From Piscinibacter aquaticus (lineage in GTDB: Bacteria > Pseudomonadota > Gammaproteobacteria > Burkholderiales > Burkholderiaceae_C): a DNA stretch of 64,000 nt. The notes under the pieces were generated by a model, which searched no databases, was not told where the DNA came from, and worked only from the letters and a program-made list of their open reading frames with translations. The stretch spans positions 1,116,001 through 1,180,000 of the forward strand of contig VOPW01000001.1 of NCBI GenBank assembly GCA_007994965.1, read 5' to 3'. Below, in pieces: positions 40,484 to 51,298 of the stretch (positions within the stretch are counted from its first letter, which is position 1; each line of letters opens with the position of its first letter). The position numbers were made by a program, and so were the translations under genes.

Positions 40484-41398
40484 ATGGAACGCCCCTACAT
40501 CCTGCACATGATCACGCCGGGCAAGCAGATGAGCCCGTTCGACATCAACATGGCGGCCGACGCCGGCTACCAGATCATCGTGCCGTACTGCGAGGCCGAC
40601 ATGAAGAGCGTGACGGCGCTGACGCAGGACGCGATCTTCTCGCGCGGCCCCAAGGGCGTGGCGCGCACCGGCATCTTCATCGGCGGGCGTGATGCACTGG
40701 TGGCGGCCGACATGCTCGAGCAGTCGGTCAAGGCGATGGTGCCGCCCTTCGTGGTGTCGGTGATGGCCGACCCGAGCGGCTCGTTCACCACCGCCGCGGC
40801 GATGGTCGCCTGCGTCGAGGCGGCAGCGAAGAAGAAGCGGCCCGACGGCCTGAAGGGCCTGCGCATCGTCGTGCTCGGCGGCACCGGGCCGGTCGGCCGG
40901 ATCGCCGGCGTGCTGGCCGCGCAGGCCGGTGCCGACGTGGCGCTGTCCAGCCGCAACGGCATCGACGTGGCCGAGGAAGCCGCGCAGCAGACCGGCCAGC
41001 GCTTCGGCGTGACGATCCACGGCATCTCCGGCGGCGACCGCGCGGCGGTGCGCGCCTCCATCGCCGATGCCGACGTGATCCTCGCCTGCGCCGCCGCCGG
41101 CGTGCAGGTGGTGTCGGCCGAAGACCTCGGCCATGCGAAGAAGCTGATCGTGGCGGCCGACGTCAATGCCGTGCCGCCGGAGGGCGTGGCCGGTGTCGGC
41201 GTGATGGACGATGCCAAGCCGCTGGCCGGCACCGGCGCGGTCGGCATCGGGGCGCTGGCGATCGGCAACGTGAAATACCAGACCCAGCACCGGCTGCTGG
41301 TGCAGATGCGCGACAAGCCGAAGTCCGTGCTCGGCTTTGCCGAGGCCTTCGCGATGGCGCGCGCCTTCCTCGCCGAGTCGGCGGGCAAGACGGGCTGA
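40484..41398 (+). CDS. mtdB: Methylene-tetrahydromethanopterin dehydrogenase (NAD(P)+)
   Basis: Oxidises methylene-H4MPT to methenyl-H4MPT in formaldehyde oxidation. Intact, 304 residues. Pattern MERPYILHMITPGKQMSPFD, NMAADAGYQIIVPYC, the substrate lysine region in DMKSVTALTQDAIFSRGPKG, the dinucleotide loop GLRIVVLGGTGPVGRIAG, and DVNAVPPEGVAGVGVMDD. Both MtdA and MtdB share this fold; the H4MPT-island context and the N-terminus favour MtdB. A good Shine-Dalgarno (GGAGACGACG) precedes ATG. Confidence 0.95.
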   Translation: MERPYILHMITPGKQMSPFDINMAADAGYQIIVPYCEADMKSVTALTQDAIFSRGPKGVARTGIFIGGRDALVAADMLEQSVKAMVPPFVVSVMADPSGSFTTAAAMVACVEAAAKKKRPDGLKGLRIVVLGGTGPVGRIAGVLAAQAGADVALSSRNGIDVAEEAAQQTGQRFGVTIHGISGGDRAAVRASIADADVILACAAAGVQVVSAEDLGHAKKLIVAADVNAVPPEGVAGVGVMDDAKPLAGTGAVGIGALAIGNVKYQTQHRLLVQMRDKPKSVLGFAEAFAMARAFLAESAGKTG

Positions 41399-41402
41399 GC
41401 GC

Positions 41403-42525
41403 GTGCTGGCGCTGGCCGCGCTGTCCGCCCGTGCGCTGGCCGAGGCGGCAGCGAACGAGGGCCTGCGCGCCGTGGCGCTCGATGCGTTCGGCGATGCCGA
41501 TACGCAGCGCGTGGCGTGCGAATGGCGCGCCATCGGCGAGGCTGGCTCGCTGAACATCAATGGCGATCGCTTGATCGACGTTCTGTCTGCACTCGCAGAG
41601 CGTGGCGACGTGCGCGGCTGGATTGCCGGCAGCGGTTTCGACGGCCGGCCCGATCTGCTCGAACGCGGCGCCGCCCTGCTGCCGCTGATCGGCACCGCCG
41701 CCGGTGACGTCCGCCGCGTGCGTGACCCGCGGCTCTTCTTTGCCGAACTGGATCGCCACGGCATCGGCTTTCCGCCAATCCGCTTCGATCGGCCCGAGAC
41801 GCCCGAAGGCTGGCTGCGCAAGGACGCGGGCGGCTGCGGCGGCTGGCAGGTGCGGCGGGCGAGGCATGGCGACGGAGGCGGGCCCGGCGTCTACTGGCAG
41901 CGCGAGCGAAGCGGTACGCCTCACTCGGCCACCTTCATCGGCAACGGCGTCGATGCGGTGCTGCTCGGCATCAACCGGCAAGGCGTGCGGGCCATCGGCG
42001 AGCGTCCCTTCGTCTTCTCGCGCATCGCCGGGCCGGTGCCGGTGAGCGAGGCGGCGACACGAGAGCTGGCGGCGATCGTGCGGTTGCTGGCCGGCGCGTT
42101 CCGCGTGCGCGGCCTGGCCAGCCTCGATGTGCTGCTCGAGGGCGACCGTCTCGAGGTGCTCGAGCTGAACCCGCGCCCGCCGGCGAGCCACGGCGCTCTA
42201 TCCGCGCGTGGGTGAAGCCGGCGTGTTGAGCGCGCACGTCAAGGCCTGCGAGCAGGGCATGCTGCCCGATTCGCAGATCGGTGACGGGCGCGTGCGCGGC
42301 GTCGAGATCCTGTTCGCCGAGCGCACCTTCGAAATCGATGCGGCGTGCGCCGAGGTGCTTGCTGCGCTGCCCGGCGCCTGCGATCTGCCGCGCGCCGGCA
42401 CTCGCATCGCCATCGGCGATCCGCTGTGCAGCGTGCGCGCCGAGGCGGTCGACGAAGCGAGAATGAACGAACAACTGGCCGCGCGCCGCGATGCCGTGCA
42501 GGCCCTTTTCGGAGACGAACGATGA
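41403..42525 (+). CDS. ATP-grasp protein of the H4MPT island (Orf17-type)
   Basis: About 374 residues, starting at GTG 41403 five bases after mtdB. N-terminal pre-ATP-grasp part (LALAALSARALAEAA, ALDAFGDADT), then ATP-grasp elements WLRKDAGGCGGWQVRR, HSATFIGNGVDAVLLGINRQ and DVLLEGDRLEVLELNPRPP (metal ligands). A break near 42188 moves the frame to ALYPRVGEAGVLSAHVKACE. A gene of this kind sits between mtdB and mch in other methylotrophs (orf17). It is probably a ligase in cofactor assembly; substrate unknown. Confidence 0.78.
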
Positions 42526-43525
42526 GCGACCATCCCGCAGCGCTGGCCGGCTGTGCCCTCAGCCTGAATGCGCAGGTTCAGCCCTGGGTCGAACGGCTCG
42601 TGCGCGAGGCCGATGCGCTGCGCGTGGCGGTGCGCCGCGATGACAGCGGCGCGTGCATCGTCGATGCCGGCATCGAGGCGCCGGGCAGCATCGCCGCGGG
42701 CCTGCTGATCGGCGAGATCTGCCTTGGCGGCTTCGGCCGGTGGCGCTGACCACCGCGGCGCACGACGGCTGGCCGAGCTGGCTGGAGGTGCGCAGCTCGC
42801 AGCCGCTGCTGGCCTGCCCGGCCAGCCAGTACGCCGGCTGGAGCCTCGCGGCCAGCAAGGAAGAGACCGGCGGCAAGAAGTTCTTCTCACTGGGCTCCGG
42901 GCCGGCGCGAGCACTGGCCGCGAAGGAGAAGCTGTATGCCGAGCTCGGCTACCGCGACCGCGCCGACCGCGGCGTGATCGTGCTCGAGGTCGACCGCGTG
43001 CCGCCGCCGGTGATCGTGCAGAAGATCCTGCGCGACTGCAGCCTGCCGCCCGAAGGCCTGACGATCGTGCTGACGCCGACCAGCAGCGCCGCCGGCACCA
43101 CGCAGGTGGTCTCCCGCGTGCTGGAGGTGGCGCTGCACAAGACGCACGAACTCGGCTTCCGCCTCGACCACGTGGTCGACGGCATCGCCACCGCGCCGCT
43201 GCCCGCGCCCAGCCCGGATGGTGTGGAGGCGATGGGCCGCACCAACGACGCGATCCTCTACGGCGGGCTGGTGCACCTGTCGGTGCGCGGCAGCGACGAG
43301 GCCGCGCGCGAGCTCGCCGCCAAGCTGCCTTCGCGCAACTCGAAGGACTACGGCCGCTCGTTCGCCGACATCTTCAAGGCGGTGGAGTACGACTTCTACA
43401 AGATCGACCCGGCGCTGTTCGCGCCGGCCGAGGTGTGGGTGAGCAACCTCGATACGGGCAGCAGCTTCCACGCCGGTGCGCTGAACATGGAGCTGCTGCG
43501 CGGACAGTGGCTGAACGAAGCGTGA
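42522..43525 (+). CDS. mch: Methenyl-tetrahydromethanopterin cyclohydrolase
   Basis: Hydrolyses methenyl-H4MPT to formyl-H4MPT. About 334 residues. Markers: CIVDAGIEAPGSIAAGLLIGEICLGG, SQPLLACPASQYAGWSL, SLGSGPARALAAKEKLYAELGY, ILRDCSLPPEGLTIVLTPTSSAAGTTQV and GRTNDAILYGG. ATG overlaps the upstream ATP-grasp stop. One break near 42736 is repaired by restoring a C in CCCGG (GGFGPVALTTAAHDG). Confidence 0.94.
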
Positions 43526-43532
43526 GCGAGCG

Positions 43533-44463
43533 ATGACGCGCATCGCCATCGCCACCGACGAGGTCGGCTGGCACACCCGCCAGCTGCAGGCGGCGTTGCG
43601 CGATCGCGGCGCGGTGGGGCGCTGCATCGATCTCGAAGATTGCCGCATCGATACCGGCGCCGCGGCACGGCCTGGTGATCCCCGGCTTCGGCACCGAGCT
43701 GCCCGAGGCGGTGCTGGTGCGCGGCATCGCCGGCGGCAGCTTCGAGCAGGTGACCAAGCGGCTGGGCGTTCTGCATGCGCTGCGCGAACTGGGGGTGCCC
43801 GTCTACAACGATGCGCGCGCCATCGAGCGCAGTGTCGACAAGAGCATGACCAGCCTGCTGCTGCATGCGGCCGGCGTGCCGACGCCGCCGACCTGGGCGA
43901 TGGAATCGGCTGCGCAGGCGCAGCGCCTCGTGATGCGCGAGAGTGCCGCCGGCCGTGCGCTGGTGCTCAAGCCGCTGTTCGGTTCGCAAGGCAAGGGGTT
44001 GCGGCTGGTGGGCTGCGTCGATGGCGTGCACGTGCCGCTGCCCGCGCTCGACGGCGCGTTTGGATCGCTGGCCTACCTGCAGCGATTCGTCGCGCCGATC
44101 TCGTCGCCGGGCTTCGACTGGCGCGTGCTGGTGATCGGCGGCCGCGCGGTCACCGCGATGAAGCGCGTCAGCAAGCATTGGGTCCACAACGTCAAGCAGG
44201 GTGCTCGCTGCGAGCCGGCCATGCTGACGCCGGCGCTCCGCAAGATCGCCGAAGCCGCCGCGCACACGCTGGCGATGGACTACGCCGGCATCGACGTGAT
44301 TCCCGAAGGCGACGAAGCGACGTTGCGCGTGCTCGAAGTGAACGGCGTCGCGGCACGGCAGGGGCTGCAGCGGGTGACGCCGTTCAACATCGCGCGCGCG
44401 ATCGTCGACGACCTGCTCGACCGCCGCCTGCCCCAGGCGCGCGGGGGCGTGCGCCGGGCATGA
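43533..44463 (+). CDS. RimK-like ATP-grasp ligase of the H4MPT island (Orf5-type, MptN-like)
   Basis: About 310 residues. After a short N-terminal part (RIAIATDEVGWHTRQLQAAL) a break near 43665 leads to LVIPGFGTELPEAVLVRGIAGGSFEQV, YNDARAIERSVDKSMTSLLLHAAGVPTPPTW, ALVLKPLFGSQGKGLRLV (ATP loop) and DYAGIDVIPEGDEATLRVLEVNGVAA. This is the RimK/glutamate ligase subgroup. It could add glutamate or a similar residue to H4MPT or methanofuran, as archaeal MptN does. Its place between mch and the CitG-like gene matches orf5 in other methylotrophs. Confidence 0.8.
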
Positions 44464-45328
44464 CCGGAACGCGCGATCTCTTCCTGCGCGCCTGCTGGCT
44501 CGACGTGGCGGTGCGCAAGCCCGGCAACGTCAGCGTGTTCTCGCCGGGGCACCGCATGCAGGCCGAGCAGTTCGTGGCCAGTGCCCGTGCAGCCGCCGGC
44601 CCGCTGCTGCAGCCGGGTGCGCGCATCGGACAGCGCATCGAGGCCGCGATGGAAGCCACCTTGCAAGCGGTCGGCTGCAACACCAACCTCGGCATCCTGC
44701 TGCTGTGCGCGCCGATCGCCGCGGCGACCGAGCGCGAAGGCGCCTGCGCCGATCCGGCGGCGCTGCGGCGCGCGCTGCACGTGACGCTGGAAGACCTCGA
44801 CATCGACGACGCCCGCGCGGCCTATCGCGCGATCGCGCGTGCCAACCCCGGCGGTCTGGGCGATGCGCCCGCGCAGGACGTGCACGACGAGCCCACGCTG
44901 GGCCTGCGCGAGGCGATGGCACTGGCCGCCGATCGCGATCGCATCGCGCACCAGTACGCGCACGGCTTCGCGGATCTGTTCGACCTTGGACTGGCCCATC
45001 TCCCCGCGGGTTTGCCCTGATGTCCGGCGCCCCCGGGGAGCCTGTCGATGCGGCCACGGCACGCGCCGTGCAAAGGGTTTTCCTGGGGTACCTTGGTGCC
45101 TTTCCCGATTCACACATTGTTCGCAAACACGGCGAGGCCGTGGCACACACTGTCATGGCCGCGGCGCAGCGCTGGCTGGGCGCCGAAGTGCCCGCCGACG
45201 ACGCCGGCTTCGCCGCCTGGGACGAATCGCTGAAGGCGCAGGCCATCAACCCCGGCACCAGCGCCGATCTCACCGTCGCGACGCTGTTCCTCGCCGGGCT
45301 GCTGGGCCCGACGTGGCATGGAACGTGA
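44460..45328 (+). CDS. CitG-like (triphosphoribosyl-dephospho-CoA synthase family) protein, Orf7-type
   Basis: About 290 residues. It begins DLFLRACWLDVAVRKPGNVSVFSPGHRM, has AVGCNTNLGILLLCAPIAAA (the CitG NTNLG motif) and ends DSHIVRKHGEAVAHTVMAAAQ and QAINPGTSADLTVATLFLAG. One break near 45010, where a TGA interrupts the frame. CitG makes the citrate-lyase prosthetic group, but no citrate lyase is present, and members of this family are fixed components of H4MPT islands; a phosphoribosyl or nucleotide transfer in cofactor synthesis is the likely role. Confidence 0.8.
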
Positions 45329-45402
45329 TAGCGTGAACCTCGCGCTGCGCCGAGGGCCAGTGTGTCGACGACCCAGAATCATTCACAGGAGATAGAAAAG
45401 CC

Positions 45403-45912
45403 ATGGCAAAGATCGATCGCATGATGGTTGGTGAATCGCTCGTCGGTGACGGCAACGAAGTTGCGCACATCGACCTGATCATCGGGCCGCGCGGCTCGGC
45501 GGCCGAGACCGCCTTCGCCAACGCGCTGACCAACAACAAGGACGGTTTCACCTCCCTGCTGGCCGTGGTCGCCCCCAACCTGCTGTGCAAGCCCGCCACC
45601 GTGATGTTCAACAAGGTGACGATCAAGGGCGCCAAGCAGGCCGTGCAGATGTTCGGCCCGGCGCAGCGTGCCGTGGCGATGGCCGTGGCCGACAGCGTCG
45701 AGGACGGCACGATTCCCGCGGCCGAGGCCGACAACGTGTTCGTGTCGGTCGGCGTCTTCATCCACTGGCTGGCCGAAGACGACAAGAAGATCCAGGACTA
45801 CAACTACCGCGCCACCAAGGAGGCGATCGCTCGCGCGGTCGCCAACTCGCCCACCGCGGCCGAAGTGGTGGCCAAGAAGGGCTCGGTGGCCCACCCGTTC
45901 CAGGCGAAGTGA
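45403..45912 (+). CDS. fae: Formaldehyde-activating enzyme
   Basis: Condenses formaldehyde with H4MPT to methylene-H4MPT, the entry of the pathway. Intact, 169 residues, very close to characterised Fae proteins: [23 protein letters not shown] (with the conserved His), [55 protein letters not shown] 45403 has AGGAGATAG just upstream. A strong terminator follows it, so it can be expressed at high level. A divergent paralogue lies at 60241. Confidence 0.97.
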   Translation: MAKIDRMMVGESLVGDGNEVAHIDLIIGPRGSAAETAFANALTNNKDGFTSLLAVVAPNLLCKPATVMFNKVTIKGAKQAVQMFGPAQRAVAMAVADSVEDGTIPAAEADNVFVSVGVFIHWLAEDDKKIQDYNYRATKEAIARAVANSPTAAEVVAKKGSVAHPFQAK

Positions 45913-45961
45913 AGAGAGCGGCGCACCCGCGAGGGTGCGTCAGGAGAGAGGGTTGAGATTG

Positions 45962-45987
45962 CCGACCGGTTCGCCGGTCGGTTTTTT
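45962..45987 (+). terminator. Intrinsic terminator after fae
   Basis: Stem CCGACCGG (45962-45969) with CCGGTCGG (45974-45981), a TTCG tetraloop, and TTTTTT (45982-45987). The stable UUCG-type loop and T-run make it one of the clearest terminators in the window. It separates fae from the convergent folB-like gene. Confidence 0.93.
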
Positions 45988-45996
45988 CATGGGGCC

Positions 45997-46422
45997 TCAG
46001 CGATTGCCGGGGACCATGCCGCTGCCGATCAGCTGCAGCACGGCGGCGCCGCGATGCGCCGCGTCGCTCTGCGGCGCGAAGCGCTCGATCTGCACGCCGA
46101 CCGCCTGCACGTCGTCGAACTTGCGCGGCTTGACCACCTTCACGCGCACCCAGCGGGCGCCGAACTCGCCGATCAGGATCTCGGCGATGGTCTCGGCGAA
46201 GGCTTCGAGCAACTGCACCTTGTGTTCGGCAAGCAGCCGCTGCAGCCGTTCGCGCACGACGCCGTAGTCGATGGTGTCGCCGATGCGGTCGGTGTCGCAG
46301 GCGCGCGAGCGCACGAGGCCGGCGTGCAGGTCGATCACGATCGGCTGCGGGCGGTGCAGTTCGCTGTCGTGGATGCCGATCACCGTCTGGCCGGTGAAGC
46401 CCTCGATGAAGATCAGGTCCAT
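45997..46422 (-). CDS. folB: Dihydroneopterin aldolase-family protein
   Basis: About 141 residues from ATG 46422 (MDLIFIEGFTGQTVIGIHDSEL); an in-frame upstream start at 46548 would add 42 unconserved residues. Markers: RPQPIVIDLHAGLVRSRACDTDRIGDTIDYGVVRERL and LLEAFAETIAEILIGEF with the catalytic-region Glu, then VRVKVVKPRKFDDVQAVGVQIER. FolB cleaves dihydroneopterin to hydroxymethyldihydropterin. In this position it may supply pterin to H4MPT synthesis, folate synthesis, or both. Confidence 0.85.
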   Translation of the reverse strand: MDLIFIEGFTGQTVIGIHDSELHRPQPIVIDLHAGLVRSRACDTDRIGDTIDYGVVRERLQRLLAEHKVQLLEAFAETIAEILIGEFGARWVRVKVVKPRKFDDVQAVGVQIERFAPQSDAAHRGAAVLQLIGSGMVPGNR

Positions 46423-46652
46423 CGGTGCGGCATCCGCCGAGGCCGATGGCGCGGCGACGAAGCCGGTGCTCAGGGCGTTGAGGGAGGTCAAGACGGTGTC
46501 TCCGGTGATGGGCGGTTTGCGCGGCGAGGCAGCAAGTTGCGCGCCCACGGCAGGTTACAGCAACCGTGGTTTACCCGGTGCGGACGCCCGGGCGGGATGT
46601 CCACAATCAGGAATTGTTCCCGAAACGCTGGGGCCCGGCCCCGGAGGCAGCG

Positions 46653-48672
<2,020 letters not shown>

Positions 48673-48674
48673 TG

Positions 48675-48756
48675 GGGCCCCCAAGACGCCTGCGGCGTCG
48701 CCCCCCGAGGGGGAGCAGCGGCTGGACCGGCAGAGCCGGATCCTGTCGCTGGCCCG
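48675..48756 (+). repeat. REP-like palindromic intergenic element (copy C)
   Basis: Straight after the activator gene: GGGGCCCCCAAGACGCC, a GACGCCTGCGGCGTC hairpin, CCCCCCGAGGGGG, then GGACCGGCAGAGCCGGATCC. Similar to copies at 26945, 39198 and 60775. It fills the gap up to the GTG start of the flavoprotein gene. Confidence 0.55.
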
Positions 48757-49335
48757 GTGATCACAGCGCGCTCGCGTTTTGCCTGGTGCGTCACCGGCTC
48801 CGGCCACTACCTCGACGAATCGATCGCGCTCGCTCAGCGCCTGCCGGATCTCGACCTGTTCCTCTCCGACGCGGCGGAGGAGGTGCTGCCGATCTACGGC
48901 ATGAAGCTCGAGGAGCTGCGGCCGCGCTTTGCGCCGGGCTTTCGCCTCGTGCGCGACAAGACCGCCAGCGCGGTGCCGGTGGGCATGCTCTACGACGACG
49001 TCTATCACACGGTGGTGATCGCGCCGGCCACGAGCAACACGGTGGCCAAGTGCGTGGTCGGGATCAGCGACACGCTGCCCACCAACATGTTTGCGCAGGC
49101 CGGCAAGCTGGGCATTCCCGGCATCGTCTTCGCCTGCGACACCGAGCCGGTGGTGGTGACCAAGTCGCCGCACGACTGGGTGACGCTGCGCCCGCGCCGC
49201 CTCGAACTCGACAATGTCCAGCGGCTGCGCGAGATCGACTTCTGCGAGGTCGTGACCTCGCCGGCCGAACTGGAGGCCGCGATCGGCCGCCGGCTCGACG
49301 CCCTGTCCCTGGCATGGAACACATCCTCTTCCTGA
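48757..49335 (+). CDS. Archaeal-type flavoprotein, probable dihydromethanopterin reductase (DmrX/DmrB-like, Afp)
   Basis: Intact, 192 residues, from GTG 48757. FMN-binding flavoprotein of the DmrB/DmrX group: RFAWCVTGSGHYLDESIAL, then VVIAPATSNTVAKCVVGISDTLPTNMFAQAGK and PGIVFACDTEP. These proteins reduce dihydromethanopterin to H4MPT, the last step of cofactor synthesis; in Methylobacterium an unrelated enzyme (DmrA) does this. The assignment by family is good; the electron donor cannot be seen. It overlaps the next gene by 22 bases. Confidence 0.82.
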   Translation: MITARSRFAWCVTGSGHYLDESIALAQRLPDLDLFLSDAAEEVLPIYGMKLEELRPRFAPGFRLVRDKTASAVPVGMLYDDVYHTVVIAPATSNTVAKCVVGISDTLPTNMFAQAGKLGIPGIVFACDTEPVVVTKSPHDWVTLRPRRLELDNVQRLREIDFCEVVTSPAELEAAIGRRLDALSLAWNTSSS

Positions 49336-50720
49336 CCGGCCGGCTCGCGCAGCCGCAGCTGGAGAAGGTGCTGTCCGCGCTCACCGATGGGGCCGATGCG
49401 CCCTTCACGTTCGAGGTGCGCGAGATCGGCCTGCAGGTCGCCGCGCTGATGACGGCCGACATGATCCGCCGCCGCGTCGAGGCGCCGGTCCAGGCCGATC
49501 GCCTCATCGTGCCCGGCCGCTGCCGCGGCGATCTCGATGCGCTGGCGGCGCACTACGGCATCCCGGTGCAGCGCGGGCCGGAGGAGCTGAAGGACCTGCC
49601 GCGCTTCTTCAACCGCGCGGCCCGGCCGGTGGACCTGAGCGAGTACGAGGTGGCGATCTTCGCGGAGATCGTCGATGCGCCGCGGCTCATGGTCGACGCG
49701 ATCGTGCAGCGCGCGATGGCGCTGAAGCGCGATGGTGCCGACGTGATCGACCTCGGCTGCCTGCCCGAGACGCCATTTCCGCACCTCGAAGACAGCGTGC
49801 GTGCGCTCAAGGCGGAGGGGTTCGCGGTCAGCGTCGACTCCGTCGATCCGCAGGAACTGCTGCGCGGCGGCCGCGTCGGCGCCGACTACCTGCTGAGCCT
49901 GACGATCGACACGCTGTGGGTGGCCGACGAGGTGGCGAGCACGCCGGTGCTGATCCCGAAGACACCGCACGACGAGGCTTCGCTGCATGCCGCGATCGAC
50001 GCGATGGCCGCGAAGGGCCGGGCCTTCCTCGCCGACCCGATCCTCGATCCGATCCCGTTCGGTTTTACCGCCTCGATCGTGCGCTACCACGCGCTGCGCG
50101 CCCGTTACCCCTTGGCGCCGATCATGATGGGCGTGGGCAACCTGACCGAGCTGACCGAGGCCGATACCAGTGGCATCAATGCGCTGCTGTTCGGCATCGC
50201 GGCCGAACTCAATGTGGCGGCGGTGCTGACCACGCAGGTCAGCGCGCATGCGCGCCGCGCGGTGCGTGAGGCGGACTGGGCGCGGCGCATCATGCACGCC
50301 GCCGCGCGGAACCAATCCTTGCCCAAGGGCATGAGCGGCGCGCTGATGACGGTGCACGACAAGCATCCGTTCCCCGACACGCCCGCCGAGATCGCCGCCA
50401 TCGCATCTCAGGTGCGCGACCCCAACTTCCGCGTGCAGGTGGCCGCAGACGGCCTGCATGTCTACAACCGCGACGGCATCCGCACTGGCACGCGCGCCTT
50501 CGACCTGTGGCCGCAGCTCGGGCTGGAGAACGACGCCTCGCATGCCTTCTACATGGGCGTGGAACTTGCACATGCGCAGATCGCCTGGCAACTCGGCAAG
50601 CGCTACGTGCAGGACCAGCCGCTCGATTGGGGCGCGGCCGTCGAGCGCGAGGCCGAGAACCTCGACGCCTGGTGTGCGCCGGGCACGACACGCTCTGTGC
50701 CGCCGAAGAACGATTCCTGA
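49314..50720 (+). CDS. Dihydropteroate synthase-related protein of the H4MPT island (DUF6513/TIGR00284-like)
   Basis: Intact, 468 residues. An N-terminal extension (MEHILFLTGRLAQPQLEKVL, LIVPGRCRGDLDALAAHYG) precedes a DHPS-like TIM barrel (GADVIDLGCLPETPFPHLEDSVRALKAEGFAVSVDSVDPQELLRGG, YHALRARYPLAPIMMGVGNLTELTEADTSGINALLFG). The archaeal counterpart is proposed to couple the pterin with the MptG product, so this is the best candidate for the pterin-arylamine condensation of H4MPT synthesis. A role is inferred from family and position. Confidence 0.83.
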   Translation: MEHILFLTGRLAQPQLEKVLSALTDGADAPFTFEVREIGLQVAALMTADMIRRRVEAPVQADRLIVPGRCRGDLDALAAHYGIPVQRGPEELKDLPRFFNRAARPVDLSEYEVAIFAEIVDAPRLMVDAIVQRAMALKRDGADVIDLGCLPETPFPHLEDSVRALKAEGFAVSVDSVDPQELLRGGRVGADYLLSLTIDTLWVADEVASTPVLIPKTPHDEASLHAAIDAMAAKGRAFLADPILDPIPFGFTASIVRYHALRARYPLAPIMMGVGNLTELTEADTSGINALLFGIAAELNVAAVLTTQVSAHARRAVREADWARRIMHAAARNQSLPKGMSGALMTVHDKHPFPDTPAEIAAIASQVRDPNFRVQVAADGLHVYNRDGIRTGTRAFDLWPQLGLENDASHAFYMGVELAHAQIAWQLGKRYVQDQPLDWGAAVEREAENLDAWCAPGTTRSVPPKNDS

Positions 50721-50722
50721 CG

Positions 50723-51298
50723 ATGAACGACCAGATCTTCGAGACCGTGGTGACCACGCAATCGCCCGAGGGCGTGGCCCACATCGCACCGATGGGCGTG
50801 CGCTACCGTGCGGGCCGCATCGTGCTGATGCCGTTCAAGCCGTCGACGACGCTGGCCAACATCGTGGCCACGCGCCACGCGGTGCTCAACCTGATCACCG
50901 ACACCCGCGTCTTTGCCGGCTGCGTCACCGGCCGCAAGCAGTGGCCGCTGCTGCCGGCCGAGGCCATCGCCGGGCAGCGCCTCGCATGCGCGCTGCACCA
51001 CATCGAGCTGCAACTCGAAGAACACGCCGACGATCCGCAGCGTCCCGTGCTGCGCATGGCGCGCGTGCACGAGGCCAGCCATGCGCCCTTCATGGGCCTG
51101 AACCGCGCGCAGGCCGCGGTGGTGGAGGGTGCGGTGCTGGTCAGCCGGCTGCACATGCTGCCGCCGGAGAAGATCGACGCCGAGATGGCCTACCTGCAGA
51201 TCGCCATCGACAAGACCGCCGGCGCCGGCGAGCGCGAGGCCTGGGGCTGGCTGCAGCAGGCCGTGGCAGCGCATCGAGAGAAGGTCGGCGCGCAATGA
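50723..51298 (+). CDS. DUF447 family protein
   Basis: Intact, 191 residues. Flavin-reductase/PNPOx-like split-barrel pattern: ETVVTTQSPEGVAHIAPMGVRYRAGRIVLMPFKPSTTLANI, RHAVLNLITDTRVFAGCVTG, NRAQAAVVEGAVLVSRLHMLPPE. DUF447 genes are frequent in methanogens and in methylotroph H4MPT islands; no activity is established, but binding of FMN or a deazaflavin is plausible. Two bases after the DHPS-like gene, and it overlaps mfnB by ATGA. Confidence 0.83.
   Translation: MNDQIFETVVTTQSPEGVAHIAPMGVRYRAGRIVLMPFKPSTTLANIVATRHAVLNLITDTRVFAGCVTGRKQWPLLPAEAIAGQRLACALHHIELQLEEHADDPQRPVLRMARVHEASHAPFMGLNRAQAAVVEGAVLVSRLHMLPPEKIDAEMAYLQIAIDKTAGAGEREAWGWLQQAVAAHREKVGAQ

Noticed and set aside
44460..45328. Citrate lyase prosthetic group synthesis (citG)
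   Set aside because: No citrate or malonate lyase gene is present, and the gene is fixed between the RimK-like ligase and fae.
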